NCBI GenBank assembly: GCA_030998015.1
Contig: JARWMV010000253.1
Span: 248,001-312,000, forward strand
Length of the DNA stretch: 64,000 nucleotides
DNA from: Ceratorhiza oryzae-sativae
Taxonomy: Eukaryota; Basidiomycota; Agaricomycetes; Cantharellales; Ceratobasidiaceae
Direction: 5' to 3'
The position numbers and the translations under genes are program-made. Shown here in pieces: positions 12,246 through 23,308 of the stretch. Under the pieces are notes generated by a model. That model made no database searches and was not told where the DNA came from. It worked only from the letters and a program-made list of their open reading frames with translations. How positions within the stretch are numbered: position 1 is the stretch's first letter; the number at the start of each line of letters is the position of its first letter.

Positions 12246-13380
12246 TAAGTGACATATAGTTCAGGATAAAGCCACTTCCAGCAATTGGGGTTCTGACTTC
12301 AAATGCTAATAACTTAAGACCCAGTGCATGCAACTGTGTGTATTTAGTACTGTTTGATAGCCATACATCTCAGATACAAAATCAATATACATGAGGCATA
12401 GTTGATTGCAAAGCTGCATACATCTGAGCAAAACAATACAAGATGTGCATACAAGCAGCTTTGTCCCCAAAAATTGAAATATCTGTCCAGAGATATCTCA
12501 TATGGAATTCTGTGGCCATTGTCATGAGCCACAACCAAAGGTCTTGTGGCTGACCATCATTTTTCCTTCTTGTTACTGCTTTGTCTTGTAGCTTGACCAC
12601 TCTCCTTTCATGAGTAAGCACCTCCACTTGCTTACTTAGCCACATTCTATTTTTAGTCACTTGCTTACTGATCACTGCCATTTACCATTACTCATCCTAC
12701 CTCTTGCTGACTGATGGATGTACTATTATTAGTAACTGGCTGACTGATTGATGCCATTCCTTCTTACTCATCCTGGATGTACACTTAGTCACTCCTTTGG
12801 TTAGAATAGTATAAAAGCAAGGAGAGCAAGCTGGTCTACCTGTTATGGATTACTAACATTTTTCTATTATTTTAGTCTGCTCTGCCAACCTCAAGTGATG
12901 CCTCTGTAATTTTCTTGAAATTAAATGAATTTGTATGTGTCTGAATTTGTACTATTGGTGTCCCATTAAATAGTATAAATTCTCGTCTTTCCAACACATA
13001 TTTTATTGTGATTTTATCTTAAGAACTCAGGGAGATATATAGGTTGCAATATTTCCTCTTATCAGGAGATATTGATTACAACATTGCACTGCTCATATCT
13101 TGGCAACTGCTTATGCTATCAAAGCAATCTTATGCTCTATCGATAGCTAATCTTTGGCAGTATCTGCTGCCCAAAGATCGTTGCGATCCACCAGATCCTT
13201 GCACTCGAATGGTCCAAAGATCATTAGAATCTTACTGGACCATCAATCAAGATCTAATGACTCCAGTGAGTCAGGAGAGCCTTCCAAATTGATCCAGAAG
13301 CTTCTCTGACTCACTTTATGACTCACTGAGATGTAGCCTCTGTTCATTACATGTATATACTATGATAATATGATCTACAA
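12246..13380. other. Repeat-island DNA, no gene
   Basis: AT-rich, very few CpG. Loosely repeated 'cttactcatcct' and 'gctgactgat' motifs between about 12640 and 12780. No coding frame supported. Confidence 0.4.
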
Positions 13381-13389
13381 GCCAATAGC

Positions 13390-13768
13390 AGGTCTCAGAT
13401 GCATCAATGCCTTTGATCCACACCCTGTCTTTACTCTCTTATCCTATACTGGGCTAGGGTGTACCCCAAGTATAGCAGTACTGTCTTTTGATGATCACAC
13501 TGGCATGCATGCATGTATTTGGCTCTGGAATGCCCTCCTCAGGGTATAAAAGGACCTCCTCTGAGGCCCTTCCAGAGCACCCTCCTCTACTCAACCCAGA
13601 CTGGTTATTGGTTTCTTTTCTCTTTCTATTTCTCTTGTCTGTGTGTGATTTCTTATATAACTAGTACTGAGGAATAAAGTACCATATTAGTTATATACTG
13701 TTTGAGTCATTGTATCTTATATACAGAGCTATATAAGGATACAATATTGCCTGATTGAGTGTGACATT
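13390..13768 (+). mobile_element. Probable LTR-like promoter segment
   Basis: A strong TATA motif (tataaaagg at about 13544) is followed by a pyrimidine-rich stretch (13608-13640), then gaataaagt polyadenylation-like sequence at about 13671 and repeated 'atatac/tatata'. This layout is what an LTR of a retroelement looks like. The boundaries and target duplication could not be fixed, and no partner LTR was found in the window. Confidence 0.35.
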
Positions 13769-14751
13769 AAGTACCAGCTATTAGAGGAGATCTAAGTACC
13801 TGTAGCTGAGGATGTACATGCATTGGGCAGCCCACCATCTATCCTATAAGCTATCACTTAAGTCTAGTATTAATATTAGTATCAGTTTGTCCAAGTGACT
13901 AGGGCTGAACTAAATTTAAGATATTTAAGGGAACCTGACCATAGTAGTCTTGCTCTTTATACCTATAAATTAGTCAGTTTACACTGTGAAAGATTAAGGC
14001 TACCTTGAGTGTTACTTGATCACATTGCAACTGCTTTGAGCCTTCTTACTCTAGTCTAAGAAGTATTGAGTACAATTAGTGTATACTAACATATCTACAT
14101 TTGCTTAAGCTCTAGATATTCAAGTGTACCCTGACCTGTAACAGGTTTGGACCACATATTGCCAGGTGTGCAGATTGGCAAGCATGGGACACTTAGTAGT
14201 GTTAATATGTCTGTACTGCACTTCATGTAGGCAATCTGTCCCAGTGAATGGTCTTTTGTTGCTCAACTTGTTGAGCAAATTATGATTGATATTTTTTCCT
14301 GCCCATGAACTTATAAGCAGGGAGTGGCTCAGCTCAATGCTACTGCATTGAGGGATATATTGAGCAATCCACTGAACATTACCATCCTTGCAGACAAGAC
14401 ATGCATAAATGCATTGCATTTCCCAACTCCTGAGTCAGTGACCCCCCTCCAAGTCATTCAATGACTCTGGAGGACTCTTTGCCTCCCCTGGTTGATTGCC
14501 TGGGTAACATTTGAGCCAATCTACCAACAGTGGGTGCAGCAAACTGTTGCTACCTGACAATTGGCTGAGCTATCCAATTCCCCCAGAGTACTGGAGGATG
14601 TTGTTTTGTTTGCCCAGATGGCAACAACCCCCAGCCAGGTTTTGCCTGCACAGCAAAACTTTGTATTCTGTGCATAGCAGGCATTTACAATCTGTGATTT
14701 AGAGCAGATGAGCTGGGCTGACCCTGGCCAAACTCTGTGGCACTGGGCCAT
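13769..14751. other. Repeat-island DNA, no gene
   Basis: CpG-poor sequence; a 99-codon open frame on the minus strand (14120-14419) has a few coding-like runs and could be an old transposase scrap, but I cannot name it. Confidence 0.35.
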
Positions 14752-14756
14752 CCCAG

Positions 14757-15281
14757 TGTCAGAGCTACGACCAGGAAGGATGACCCAAATGTCTAAGAGG
14801 ACGATGGGAGACCTATAGGCAACAATGCCGGAGGTCTAAGTCACAACATCAAGGGGCAATGTGCAACAAGGAGTAGGAGTGCAATAAGATGCAGGGAGGT
14901 AGAAGTATGTGCACTTGTCCTTAAGAGGACTGGGCAGGGACTATGGACTAAGAGTCACACAGGTAGTAGAAGGGATACAACAGGAGGTTGAGTTCTGAGG
15001 CTTAAGGCTCTCAGACTCTCCCTTATATATTCATATGATGAGCTATATCAAATACACATATGGTGCAAGATGACTATCATACAATGTAAGAATGGTGCCA
15101 TGTAACAGAATATTCCAGAAGGTACAAACAGAATGTAAACAACAACAAGGTCACATGATCATGTAAGTAATTCTATGCATATATCTGATTAAACAGGACT
15201 TGTCCAAAAATATAAAAAGGAGAGATGTATAAAATATAGGAAAATCATAATAAAATCTGCATCATGGTCTAGGCCATGACA
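14757..15281. mobile_element. Solo LTR with 5-bp target duplication CCCAG
   Basis: It begins TGTCAGAGCTACGACC and ends GGCCATGACA, with 5'-TG...CA-3' ends. CCCAG is found directly before (14752-14756) and directly after (15282-15286). No internal coding region lies between, so it is a solo LTR of 525 bp. The first ~275 bp recur in truncated form at 57207-57477, which confirms a dispersed family. The last part contains TATA-like and AATAAA-like motifs (aataaaatc at 15249). Confidence 0.85.
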
Positions 15282-15510
15282 CCCAGTGTCCCAGCTCCAT
15301 TGCTGACTGTGTGCATGCAGTCTGAAATCCTCTGTGTGGACTTGTTGCACAGCAATATAGGCAGCATATATGTTGCCTGGATCCCAGAGAATATCCAGGT
15401 GATGTTCTTGCCACAATTCTGTTATGACCTGTCAAACAGACATAACAAAACAACCAAATATTTTTACAGATTTATGGCATTTTTCCTAAGAAGAACAAGC
15501 CATAAACAAG

Positions 15511-15873
15511 GTCACGTGACCCCAGTGCTTATGGTGGTTACCCTGAACTTGCTCCAGCATTTCTCTCCATTGTTACTTGGAGCAAGGAGCGAGTTGTCAC
15601 ATGATCTCAGTGCTTACAGAAGGATCACATGACCTCAGCACCTATGGTGGTTACCCTGAACTTGCTCCAGCATTTCTCTCCCTTGTTACTTGGAGCAAGG
15701 AGCAAGTTGTCACGTGATCTTGGCGCTTACAGCAGGAACACGTGACCCCAGCGCTTACAGTGGTTACCCTGAACTCGCTCCAGCATTTCTCTCCATTGTT
15801 ACTTGGAGTGAGGAGCAAGTTGTCACGTGATCTTGGCACTTATGGCAGGATCATGTGACCTCAGCGCCTACCC
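15511..15873 (+). repeat. 113-bp tandem repeat, three copies plus a partial one
   Basis: Units start at about 15511, 15624, 15737 with a partial fourth from 15850; spacing is exactly 113 bp (for example tggttaccctga at 15535, 15648, 15761). Each unit carries a CACGTGA/CACATGA box near its start and another near its end, and the cctgaacttgctccagca segment. It lies ~20-40 bp upstream of ctctataag at about 15889, so it may be an upstream enhancer array of a retroelement promoter. Confidence 0.85.
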
Positions 15874-16337
15874 CTTGGACCTTGCGCAGCTCTATAAGAT
15901 TCGGAGCTGCACAAACTTAAGACAAACAATTACCTAACCCATAGTACTGTACATAACCTACACCTACTGCAGAGTGTGCTTAGATAATATGTCTGCAGCC
16001 ACCGCAGCCACAGGCATATATAAGAAGGATAAAGCAAGACTGGATGCCTCAGCTTGCTTTATCTTGTCAACCACCATAGACCATAGCAAACACTGTAACT
16101 AGAACACTCAATACATACTGTATAGCACCAAACTGTCAATGCAGCCACTACTTAAGTGCTTCACAAGGAAGCCTCCAGAGGGTCATGACAAATTCACTGT
16201 GGCTCTCTCCACTTGGGGATATGAGGACATGCTGTCTAGCTTGTCTGTGCTAGTGATCACTAGTGCTGTGATGCCCACCTTGTTGGTACAGCTGACAGAT
16301 GACTTTATGGACTCCACTGATTGAGTCCTGAGGGGGA

Positions 16338-16480
16338 TAGAGATGTTGTGCCAGAATTCCTGCATTCTGGCATCAAGGGTAACTCTATTCCATCAGCTTA
16401 CCAATCAGCACTTCTGAGCTGCTTCTACAATTGAGTTACCCTTGATGCCAGAATGCAGGAATTCTGGCACAACATCTCTA
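16338..16480. repeat. Perfect 48-bp inverted repeat (small foldback)
   Basis: Left arm 16338-16385 and right arm 16433-16480 are exact reverse complements, separated by a 47-nt loop. The arms start TAGAGATGTTGTGCCAG. It sits inside the 3' end of what looks like retroelement sequence, right before a polypurine stretch. Perfect arms suggest a very recent insertion or an active structure. Confidence 0.9.
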
Positions 16481-16684
16481 GAGGGGGAGGGTGTAAGGAT
16501 AGCAGTCACATGACCACTTATAGTTTATATATGTGTCAGTTTTTTGATGTATGACTCTTAGTCTTGTTTTTTCTACTACCACTGTTGTTTACTCAAGTGA
16601 ATTTTTCTACATGCATGTGTTCTATCACTGTGCAAAGTGATTAAGACTACTAAGTACAATTTGATTGAGGGCAGAGCCCTTACA
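16481..16684 (+). mobile_element. Polypurine tract and short 3' LTR-like element
   Basis: A purine run gagggggaggg (16481-16491) is followed by TGTAAGGATAGC at 16492 and, 193 bp on, by the inverted terminal match CCTTACA ending at 16684. TG...CA ends with TGTAAGG/CCTTACA termini and an upstream polypurine tract is the architecture of the 3' LTR of a Ty3-type element. The same arrangement (gagggggggaag then TGTCATGAAC) is seen at 55985-56006. The internal domain upstream is not recognisable. Confidence 0.6.
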
Positions 16685-16709
16685 CTAGCCTAGGCAGATT
16701 TTTAGTAGT

Positions 16710-16905
16710 TTATAATTCATGTTTAGGTATCCCGCCGGGTAGGGTCATAACTAGGTTGGGGTTTGTAATTAGATCTAACAGCTTCTCTGCCACTTCTATT
16801 CTTGTGTCTGTGAAGAGGTGCTTGTTTCTGGGCTCATCCCAGTATGGGTGGTGTCTGCTGAGGTCGCCCATTAGGATCATGTTCACGTTTCTAGGTACAC
16901 TAGCC
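16710..16905 (-). pseudogene. Non-LTR retrotransposon endonuclease fragment
   Basis: The minus-strand frame contains RNVNMILMGDLSRHHPYWDE and a following stretch ending LVMTLPGGIPKHEL. The MGDxxRHHPxWD core is the catalytic Asp/His neighbourhood of the endonuclease/exonuclease/phosphatase (EEP) domain of LINE-type elements; the usual Phe-Asn (GDFN) is replaced by Leu-Ser. Only ~65 residues remain; the rest is missing on both sides. Confidence 0.7.
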
Positions 16906-17141
16906 AGCCCTGCGCGACAAGAAACTGGAGAGTTAGTCAGATATCGTTGGCATACCGAATGCAGCCTTGGTTTGCGAATGCATTGGTAGCGCAAGATAGA
17001 ATGGCTCCTCGGCCACGAAAATAGGGATGTATGCAAGGGTGCCTCTTCAATTGCAAGGTCGGAAATCAAATACGTCCTCAGAAAAGAACATATGAAGGGG
17101 CAGATTCACTCCTATGGAAATACTTCACTACAGATTCATTC

Positions 17142-19936
17142 TTAAGCACGAACCATACGACTACCCAACCCTTGTGCAAATCGTCCCCCTCGTCCACCTC
17201 CACCTCCGCCTCTTGGTCTCCCTTGCCCACCGCGTCTCCTCTCCCCTCCCCCGGTAGCACCTGTCTCTCGCTCCCGATCCGCCCTCTCTCCGCTCCATCC
17301 TCCGGCTCCACCTTCTCGCCCGCCCACACGAACATCCAACGCTTTCTCGCTCATATCAACCAGTCCGGCAACGCGTTCTGCCAAAGCAAGAGCCGAGGCT
17401 TGGGTGCGGTTGACCTCGGTGCGACGGAATACGACGGCGTTGGCAGCACTGTCCAACGAAGCCGCAAGCTCGTCCGTCCAAATCATGCGGGACACAATTG
17501 AGGTCGTTTGCTGAATAGACAACGAAAACGTGCGCGCAAGGAACGGAAGTGAGAGTGAGCTATAGTGTGCCGCGTACGTGAAGAGGTACGTTCGGAGTGA
17601 CTCTTCCTGAATTCTCCTATATGGTTGATTACATCATCAGCTCGAAAATCTAGGAATACAAGCGCATAGAGGCACTCACACTCCCAACATCTCCTTGACC
17701 TTTTCGCTCTCGCTGCCCATCAACCCCCAAATCTTGATGCCCGTGACAAGCTCCTTGCACCTCTCCCATTCTCCGGCCAGAAGGGCTCGTGTGGCCTGGA
17801 CAACGCAGTCCCTCGTGCTCTCGGGTGGTCCAGCGAACGCCTGGCGGTCCGCGAATTCGAGCAGGCGTCGGAAAGGCTTGCTGATGGACTTGGTTTGCTC
17901 TCCCGCGATAAGAGGAGCTTCGACGAGCATACAAGACACAAGGAAAACCGCCTCTGCCAGTTCGGTGTTGATATGCACGTGGAAGGGGAGTAGGACTCGG
18001 GCGACGGTAGGCACTTCAGAGCCACGAGGACCTGTTCCTTGAGCGAGCAACTCTTTAACCCTCTGGCTTGCAAAGATGTCTCCAAGAACCGAGTGGGCCT
18101 CCTTGATCATCCCGCATCTGAAAGCGCTCAAGCCGAGCTGGACGACGGCCCGGTTGAACAAAATCTGAGTCTGGGCGTCGGCCGAGTTGATCGACTCTTG
18201 GACGTGTGACATAAGAAGCATGTCTCGGGCTCGCGGGAAATCGTTTTGAAGACCGGTGTGGTAGATGTGAGCGAGCATTGCACGAGTGCGCAACAGCGGG
18301 GATGGGGATTTGTAGAGTTTGGTCGCGAGCGAGGCAATCACTTCAGACGTGGGAGGAAGGGGGGATGGTGGATTGGGAAGAGTGGACTCGAAGTGTTGGA
18401 CGACAGCATCAGGCTGGTCAAACAAAATCAGATGTGCGATCAGATCAAAAGTTTCGGAAGACTAACCTTGTAATAAATATGTTCAAGCCGCTTGATGACC
18501 ACTCGGTGCATAGAATCCTCCTGACCACGCTCCTCAAAGTAACGTTGGGCCAAGCACGTGAGAGCATACAGCCCGGGCTCGTCCTTTAATCGTTCGACGT
18601 ACTCCGTCCCGTGAGGATCGATGTTCAAAAGGCTCTTGTTGAATTCATCCTCGAGTCTCTCGACACTCGCCACGATGCTTCCTCGGACGACAACCGGCTT
18701 ACCGTCGGTGGGAACGCGCTCGGCAAGCTCGTCATAGTCTTCGGTTGTTTCCGACACAAGGTAAAGGGGTTCTGACATGAGCAAGTCCACGAGAGCGTTG
18801 ATTTCTTTGAGAGCTTTTTGCCAGAGATCAGTCGGCATGAACAGAGCAGTTGGGTTGTAGTCGAACCGAGCCGACACCAAAGCTAATAGTACGCGAATCT
18901 TTCCGTACGGGGTCACGGCCGTCGGGCGAATTTGATCGAGGAGGTGCATTTGGGCGTTTCGGTCGGTGTTCTGAATGGATTGAGACTCATATTAACCGGG
19001 GTAGCGGAATGGACGCTCACTTTTCGCCCACGAGCTTCCTGAATCTCTTGCAAATTCTTGTACAGCGCTTCGGTACTAAATGTCATGGTCTTGCGGCCAG
19101 GGCCGACAGTCTGGAACGCCTCGTCGTCTTCGTCCCCCGCGTCAGCACCCTCTTCTTCTTCCTCACCCTCGAGTTTGACCTTTTTCTTCTTTTTCTGTGT
19201 GCCAGGAGCAGGCGCAGCCGGCTCTGGGTTTTCGGTAGCCTCATAAGCTTCGGCGTTCTCCTCGTATGACTTGATCGCGGATTCATACTCCTTGGTCGCC
19301 CGACGGAGTTTTTGTTTGACGCCGTTGAGTCCACGGGCATTGACGGCGTTCATCTTTTTAGAAGCGGTCTTTTCGCGTGCCTGTGTTTCAGCGACGCTAG
19401 ACTCTAGAGATTTGAGGAGTTTGAGGAAGATGGAGGGAACGGGGTTTCCAAGGTTCCGCTGCTGCTCCACCAGACGGCCAAACTTATCGAATTCTGGTCG
19501 TATACGTGAGATACGAATTGAAATGAGGGAAAGAGAACATACCATTGTTGATGGCATTCCAATCGTTGATCTTCAACGCATTGTCGATCCCGTTTTCGAT
19601 CGTCTGCATCTCCTCAATCCGGCGCTGGTAAGCGCTCTTGACTGTCCGCGGACCCTCATCCTCGCTCTCCGAGTCGCTCGCGCCAACCTTGAACCGGTTC
19701 TTCTTCTTGGGTTTTGTGCTCCCTTCTGAGTCTGTGCCTTCCATACCCTCCGACTCGCTTGATGTATCGCTCGAGCTGCTCCCGCTGCCCGTCTTCAAGA
19801 ACCGAGACATGGGCTTCTTGGGTTGTTCCTGGGGGGGCGCTTCATTATCGGATCCGTCGGAGAGCAGCGACTCTTCGTCGGAGCTCGAGCTGTCCGAGTC
19901 GCTCGAGTCGTTGCCTGCCCGGAAGAATCGAGACAT
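17142..19936 (-). CDS. NIP1: Translation initiation factor eIF3 subunit c
   Basis: Five exons: 19936-19543, 19493-19021, 18970-18467, 18413-17680, 17616-17142; 859 aa, the normal size for eIF3c. The start MSRFFRAGNDSSDSDS opens the Ser/Asp-rich N-terminal region with a second SRFLKTG motif, as in the family; then EFDKFGRLVEQQ and the Lys/Glu-rich linker; the central helical part (DLWQKALKEINALVDLLM; YEYVERLK-type region); and the C-terminal PCI domain (EESLRTYLFTYAAHYSSLSL, then a winged-helix segment with MIWTDELAASLD). The tail is Gly/Arg-rich (RGG-like). eIF3c holds the eIF3 core together and contacts eIF1/eIF5 on the 40S ribosome. All intron phases close. It is divergent from ATP5 with 121 bp between start codons. 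Confidence 0.96.
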
Positions 19937-20057
19937 GGTTTTGGGTGGTCGTCGGTCTGACTAGGGCAAATTTCACGCCACAGGGGCGCAAATACCGACA
20001 ATCCACGTGACTGCACTGCCACACGCAATTCTCTCACCACACGATCCCTGCTACACC
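19937..20057. promoter_or_regulatory. Compact bidirectional promoter with E-box
   Basis: Only 121 bp separate the start codons of eIF3c (-) and ATP synthase OSCP (+). The interval holds a palindromic CACGTG at 20004-20009 and no TATA box. Both genes are growth-linked housekeeping genes, so co-regulation from a shared nucleosome-free region is plausible (inference). Confidence 0.6.
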
Positions 20058-20871
20058 ATGCTCGCTGCCCGTCGTGTCGTTGTCGCTGCTGCCCGCGCCC
20101 CCATCCAGTCAGTATTTCGTCGTTGTCGCCGTTCACGATGTATGCTAATGCGGCGACGACAGGCAGCAACGCAATGCCTCGCTGATCGCATCCAAGTATG
20201 CATCCGCCCTGTTCGGCGCAGCGTCCAAGAACCAGACGACGCTCAACAAGGTCACCCAGGAGCTCACCGCGATCGACACCTCCCTCAAAGAGATACCCAC
20301 GCTCGCCGCATTCGTCACCAACCCGACTCTCTCCGCCGCCGACCGAAAATCCGGCCTCGATGCGATCTTTGCCGCTGCCGCGCCCAAGGGGTCCAAGGAG
20401 CCCGTGTCGCCGATCACCAAAAACCTGTTCGAGGTCCTGAGCGAGAATGGGCGACTGGGAGAGACGTCGGACGTGATCGCGAGCTTCAACGAGCTGTTGA
20501 GCAAGCACAGGGGCGAGCTGGAGGTTGTCGTGACGAGCGCTACGCCACTCGAGAAGAGCTTGCTTAGCCGCCTCGAGTCGTCACTCAAGTCGAGCCAGGC
20601 TGCCGCCGCGGCCAAGAGCGTCAAGGTGACCAACAAGGTGCGCAGATCCATTTGATGATATTCATTTAATCTAGGCCCTGATGTACTCTACACAATTAGG
20701 TCAACCCAGCGATCATCGGCGGGCTCCTTGTTGACTTTGGCGACAAGACTATTGATCTTAGCGTGTCGTCCAAGGTCAATAAGTTGAATGCCCTCCTCCA
20801 ACGTATGTCACTGTCGCTTCCGGTTCCTCCCGCGCCGACCGAGCTAACCCCTCCCCCTAGAATCGGTCTAA
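20058..20871 (+). CDS. ATP5: Mitochondrial ATP synthase subunit 5 (OSCP)
   Basis: Exons 20058-20107, 20163-20637, 20700-20802, 20861-20871; 212 aa. The N-terminus MLAARRVVVAAARAPIQ is a mitochondrial presequence; QRNASLIASKYASALF opens the OSCP/delta helical domain; the C-terminal domain has NGRLGETSDVIASFNELL, VVVTSATPLEK and IIGGLLVDFGDKTIDLS. The last exon adds only three residues and the stop. OSCP forms the top of the peripheral stalk of F1Fo ATP synthase, linking it to the catalytic head. All phases agree and no anomaly was seen. Confidence 0.96.
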
Positions 20872-21385
20872 TTTTCCCCGCCTGCATAGATCCTTTGGCA
20901 TACTTTTTGTATTCTCAGAGGTTTGCAATAAAATGATTCGCATTTAGCAATGACCCCGACTGTGATCTGGGATCGTTTGGCTCAAATCCAAAATGGAGGG
21001 CAAGCCCAACGTAATCCCGGCGCCAAAATCCATCACACTAACTCGAAGATTCTGACTCGCACACGCGAGATTGGTTGGTTAGTATGACGCGTTCCAAGTG
21101 TCAGAACCAGCTCCCCAAGGCCTTCAATTATCTCAAATTATGTCAAAAGGCACGTGTATCCCGTCTCTTCGGAGTTCGCCGTTGCACGTCATGTTTGTAA
21201 AACGTATAGATAATGATATGAACTATCTCGTCGAATCCAAGCAGGCTATTTGTGTCCAAAACCAAAGCCGATCTCGAGTGGATTCGGGTTTTCATCTCTG
21301 TCCAGTCTGGAAATGGCCCTGATCAACCATTCAAATTTCCCCACAGTATAGATAATGTGAATCTATCGTCTTCAGTACCCAGTGC
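20872..21385. other. Intergenic between ATP5 and MYND copy B
   Basis: Contains the 3' UTR of ATP5 (an aataaa-like caataaaatg at about 20926) and probably the last exon(s) of the MYND gene. A minus-strand stretch at about 21270-21315 with DWTEMKTRIHS-like reading could be that exon but was not proven. Confidence 0.4.
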
Positions 21386-23308
21386 CTATTTTCGCTCGTT
21401 AGTTACTAGATACTCGACAGGCGAGAGGATCCGGGTGCCCACGCACCCATGTTGGCACCTGTGACTGCAGTATTGGACCAGACCGCAGCGACCGCAAGAG
21501 TATGGAAGATCGACATGCTCTTCTGGGTGCACCAGCCAACAACGAGGATAAGCGCATTTATTCGGCCTTGGCTCTTGGTCTGTCAACATGAATGCATAAC
21601 CCACGTCCCGCATCCAAGTGCTGAAAATCGCATCCACGTACTTCTCCTCTTCGGAAGCTGTTGCTCTTTCGCGAGCGATCACAGTGGCTGAAAGGACCTT
21701 CATCCAGTCGATCTTCGCGTCATCGAATAGCACCTTGGTCAACCACCAGTCCGTCCAAAGCACATGGACGAAATCTGCGATTGAGAGCACGAGTGCCCTC
21801 CAGCTGCGACTTTTCAGAATGGTTTCGCCTCTCCCTGGAGGTTTACTCGTAAATAAATGCTGCTTGATGAATACCATCGAACCAGGGGGTCGGTCATACC
21901 TACTTGTCCAGGCATCCATAATAGGCGTCCGATTAAAGCGACAATGTTGAGTCTAGGAGCATTTTCGTGAGCATATGTCTGCTTCCCAAGTACGATGTCT
22001 CATCGTCGAGGAGGGTATTCAGCTTTTTGTTGAGCACCCTAAGTTATGATTACTCTATCATTACATCAATTCGCTGCAGAACAGAGAAAAACTCACTTGA
22101 TTGGCCTGAATAATTGAGCGGTACAGGTATAGATCAGAGCTGGCCCAACTTGCTCCATTATATCGGGACTGCTCAACATAACCCAGAGATACCGGAAAGA
22201 ATTATGAAATATTTCGCACTGTTGCAACTTGATTGCCTTCGAGTCATGGCAAAGGCACACAGCCGTCAAGGGAAATCGGTCAGCGATGCAGAAGAGCTCC
22301 CAAGGGAAAGATTTCGCCAGTGAGGAATCGTCCTGAAGTCGTTGAACCAAGTCGGCATATACGGCCGCAATAGCAAGCCAATCGTCATCATCGACAGGTT
22401 CTGAACCGAACTCTATAGTTCGCAGATGTGTGATTAATGGTTCAAGCCGTAGCACCTCCCAGTCCAACCTCGACCCGGAAAAGAACAGGCGAAAGGCAAG
22501 ATTCCCCAAGGCCATACCGCAGGACTCGCATCTAGATAGGGGTTAAGAGCTAGCCCAACAGGTACGCCAATACGCTGGGTACTTACTCATGATTCAACTC
22601 AGGGTTGGATTCGGATTTGGCACGAGAGAGTAGCTTGGATGCAATGAAGAAAAGGACAGAACATCCTGGCAGCATGCCCAACCGACATAATAGTAGGTAC
22701 GAGTCACGATCATGCCAGAGGGCATGTAGGAGGTAAATCATATCACCCTGGGGCTGATGATTGAACGAGCCGGACAGGCTTGGAGCTTGCGCGTAGAACT
22801 CTTCCGGTAGGTCCGACTGTCTTATTCTCTGGATAACATCTTCCTGCGCCGCCCACGCGATATCTTGAGAAAGCTCATGGAATTCGCCTGAACCAGAAAA
22901 TAGATTCCGAGTGTCGCTGATTTCCACAACAATCGTGCGGCACAAGTAATCGAGGACCAGTCGAACGCAAACAAACCCATAGCGTCTGTTTAATGCCTAT
23001 GGTATTGCGTATGTCTCAATTTGATACGTATTTCGTGGACATACGGGACTCGCCTTGCATTTGCTGATACTCATGTACCTTCTCAGCGTGAATACGCAAA
23101 CAGAAAGCCACTGAGACAAAGAACCACTCGCAAGAGATTTTGTTGCTGGACGATATAATTTATCCTCCAGATAAGCTAGAGATAACACCTGGTGTCCGGG
23201 CAATAGAAACTCTGTGTCGTTACGGCCTTTGGTGTCCAGTGGCTGCGGGTGGAAATTTTTAGAGTATTCATTCAAATCGGGACCCCATGGGTCGTCGAGT
23301 TCAGACAT
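21386..23308 (-). CDS. MYND-type zinc-finger family protein, copy B
   Basis: Exons 23308-23054, 22996-22587 (410 nt, as in copy A), 22531-22097, 22038-21900, 21774-about 21446; the listed end is the next in-frame stop. The N-terminus has PWGPDLNEYSKNF; then RRYGFVCVRLVLDYLC, MLPGCSVLFFI, LAFRLFFSGSRLDWEVL, DDAKIDWMKVL; then a MYND finger CAYPRC ... CGRCGLVQYCSHRC. The first intron uses a GC donor (GCGAGT). One base appears missing in a C run at 21984-21986; with it, exon 4 gains the right phase and a continuous family-like sequence. The final W..HK..C part of the finger should lie in an exon past 21446. Role unknown; protein-protein interaction through the finger is expected from the family. 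Confidence 0.75.

Noticed and set aside
15511..15873. Spaced repeats resembling a CRISPR array
   Set aside because: Units of 113 bp are repeated along their full length with no unique spacers, and the organism is a eukaryote; it is a plain tandem repeat.
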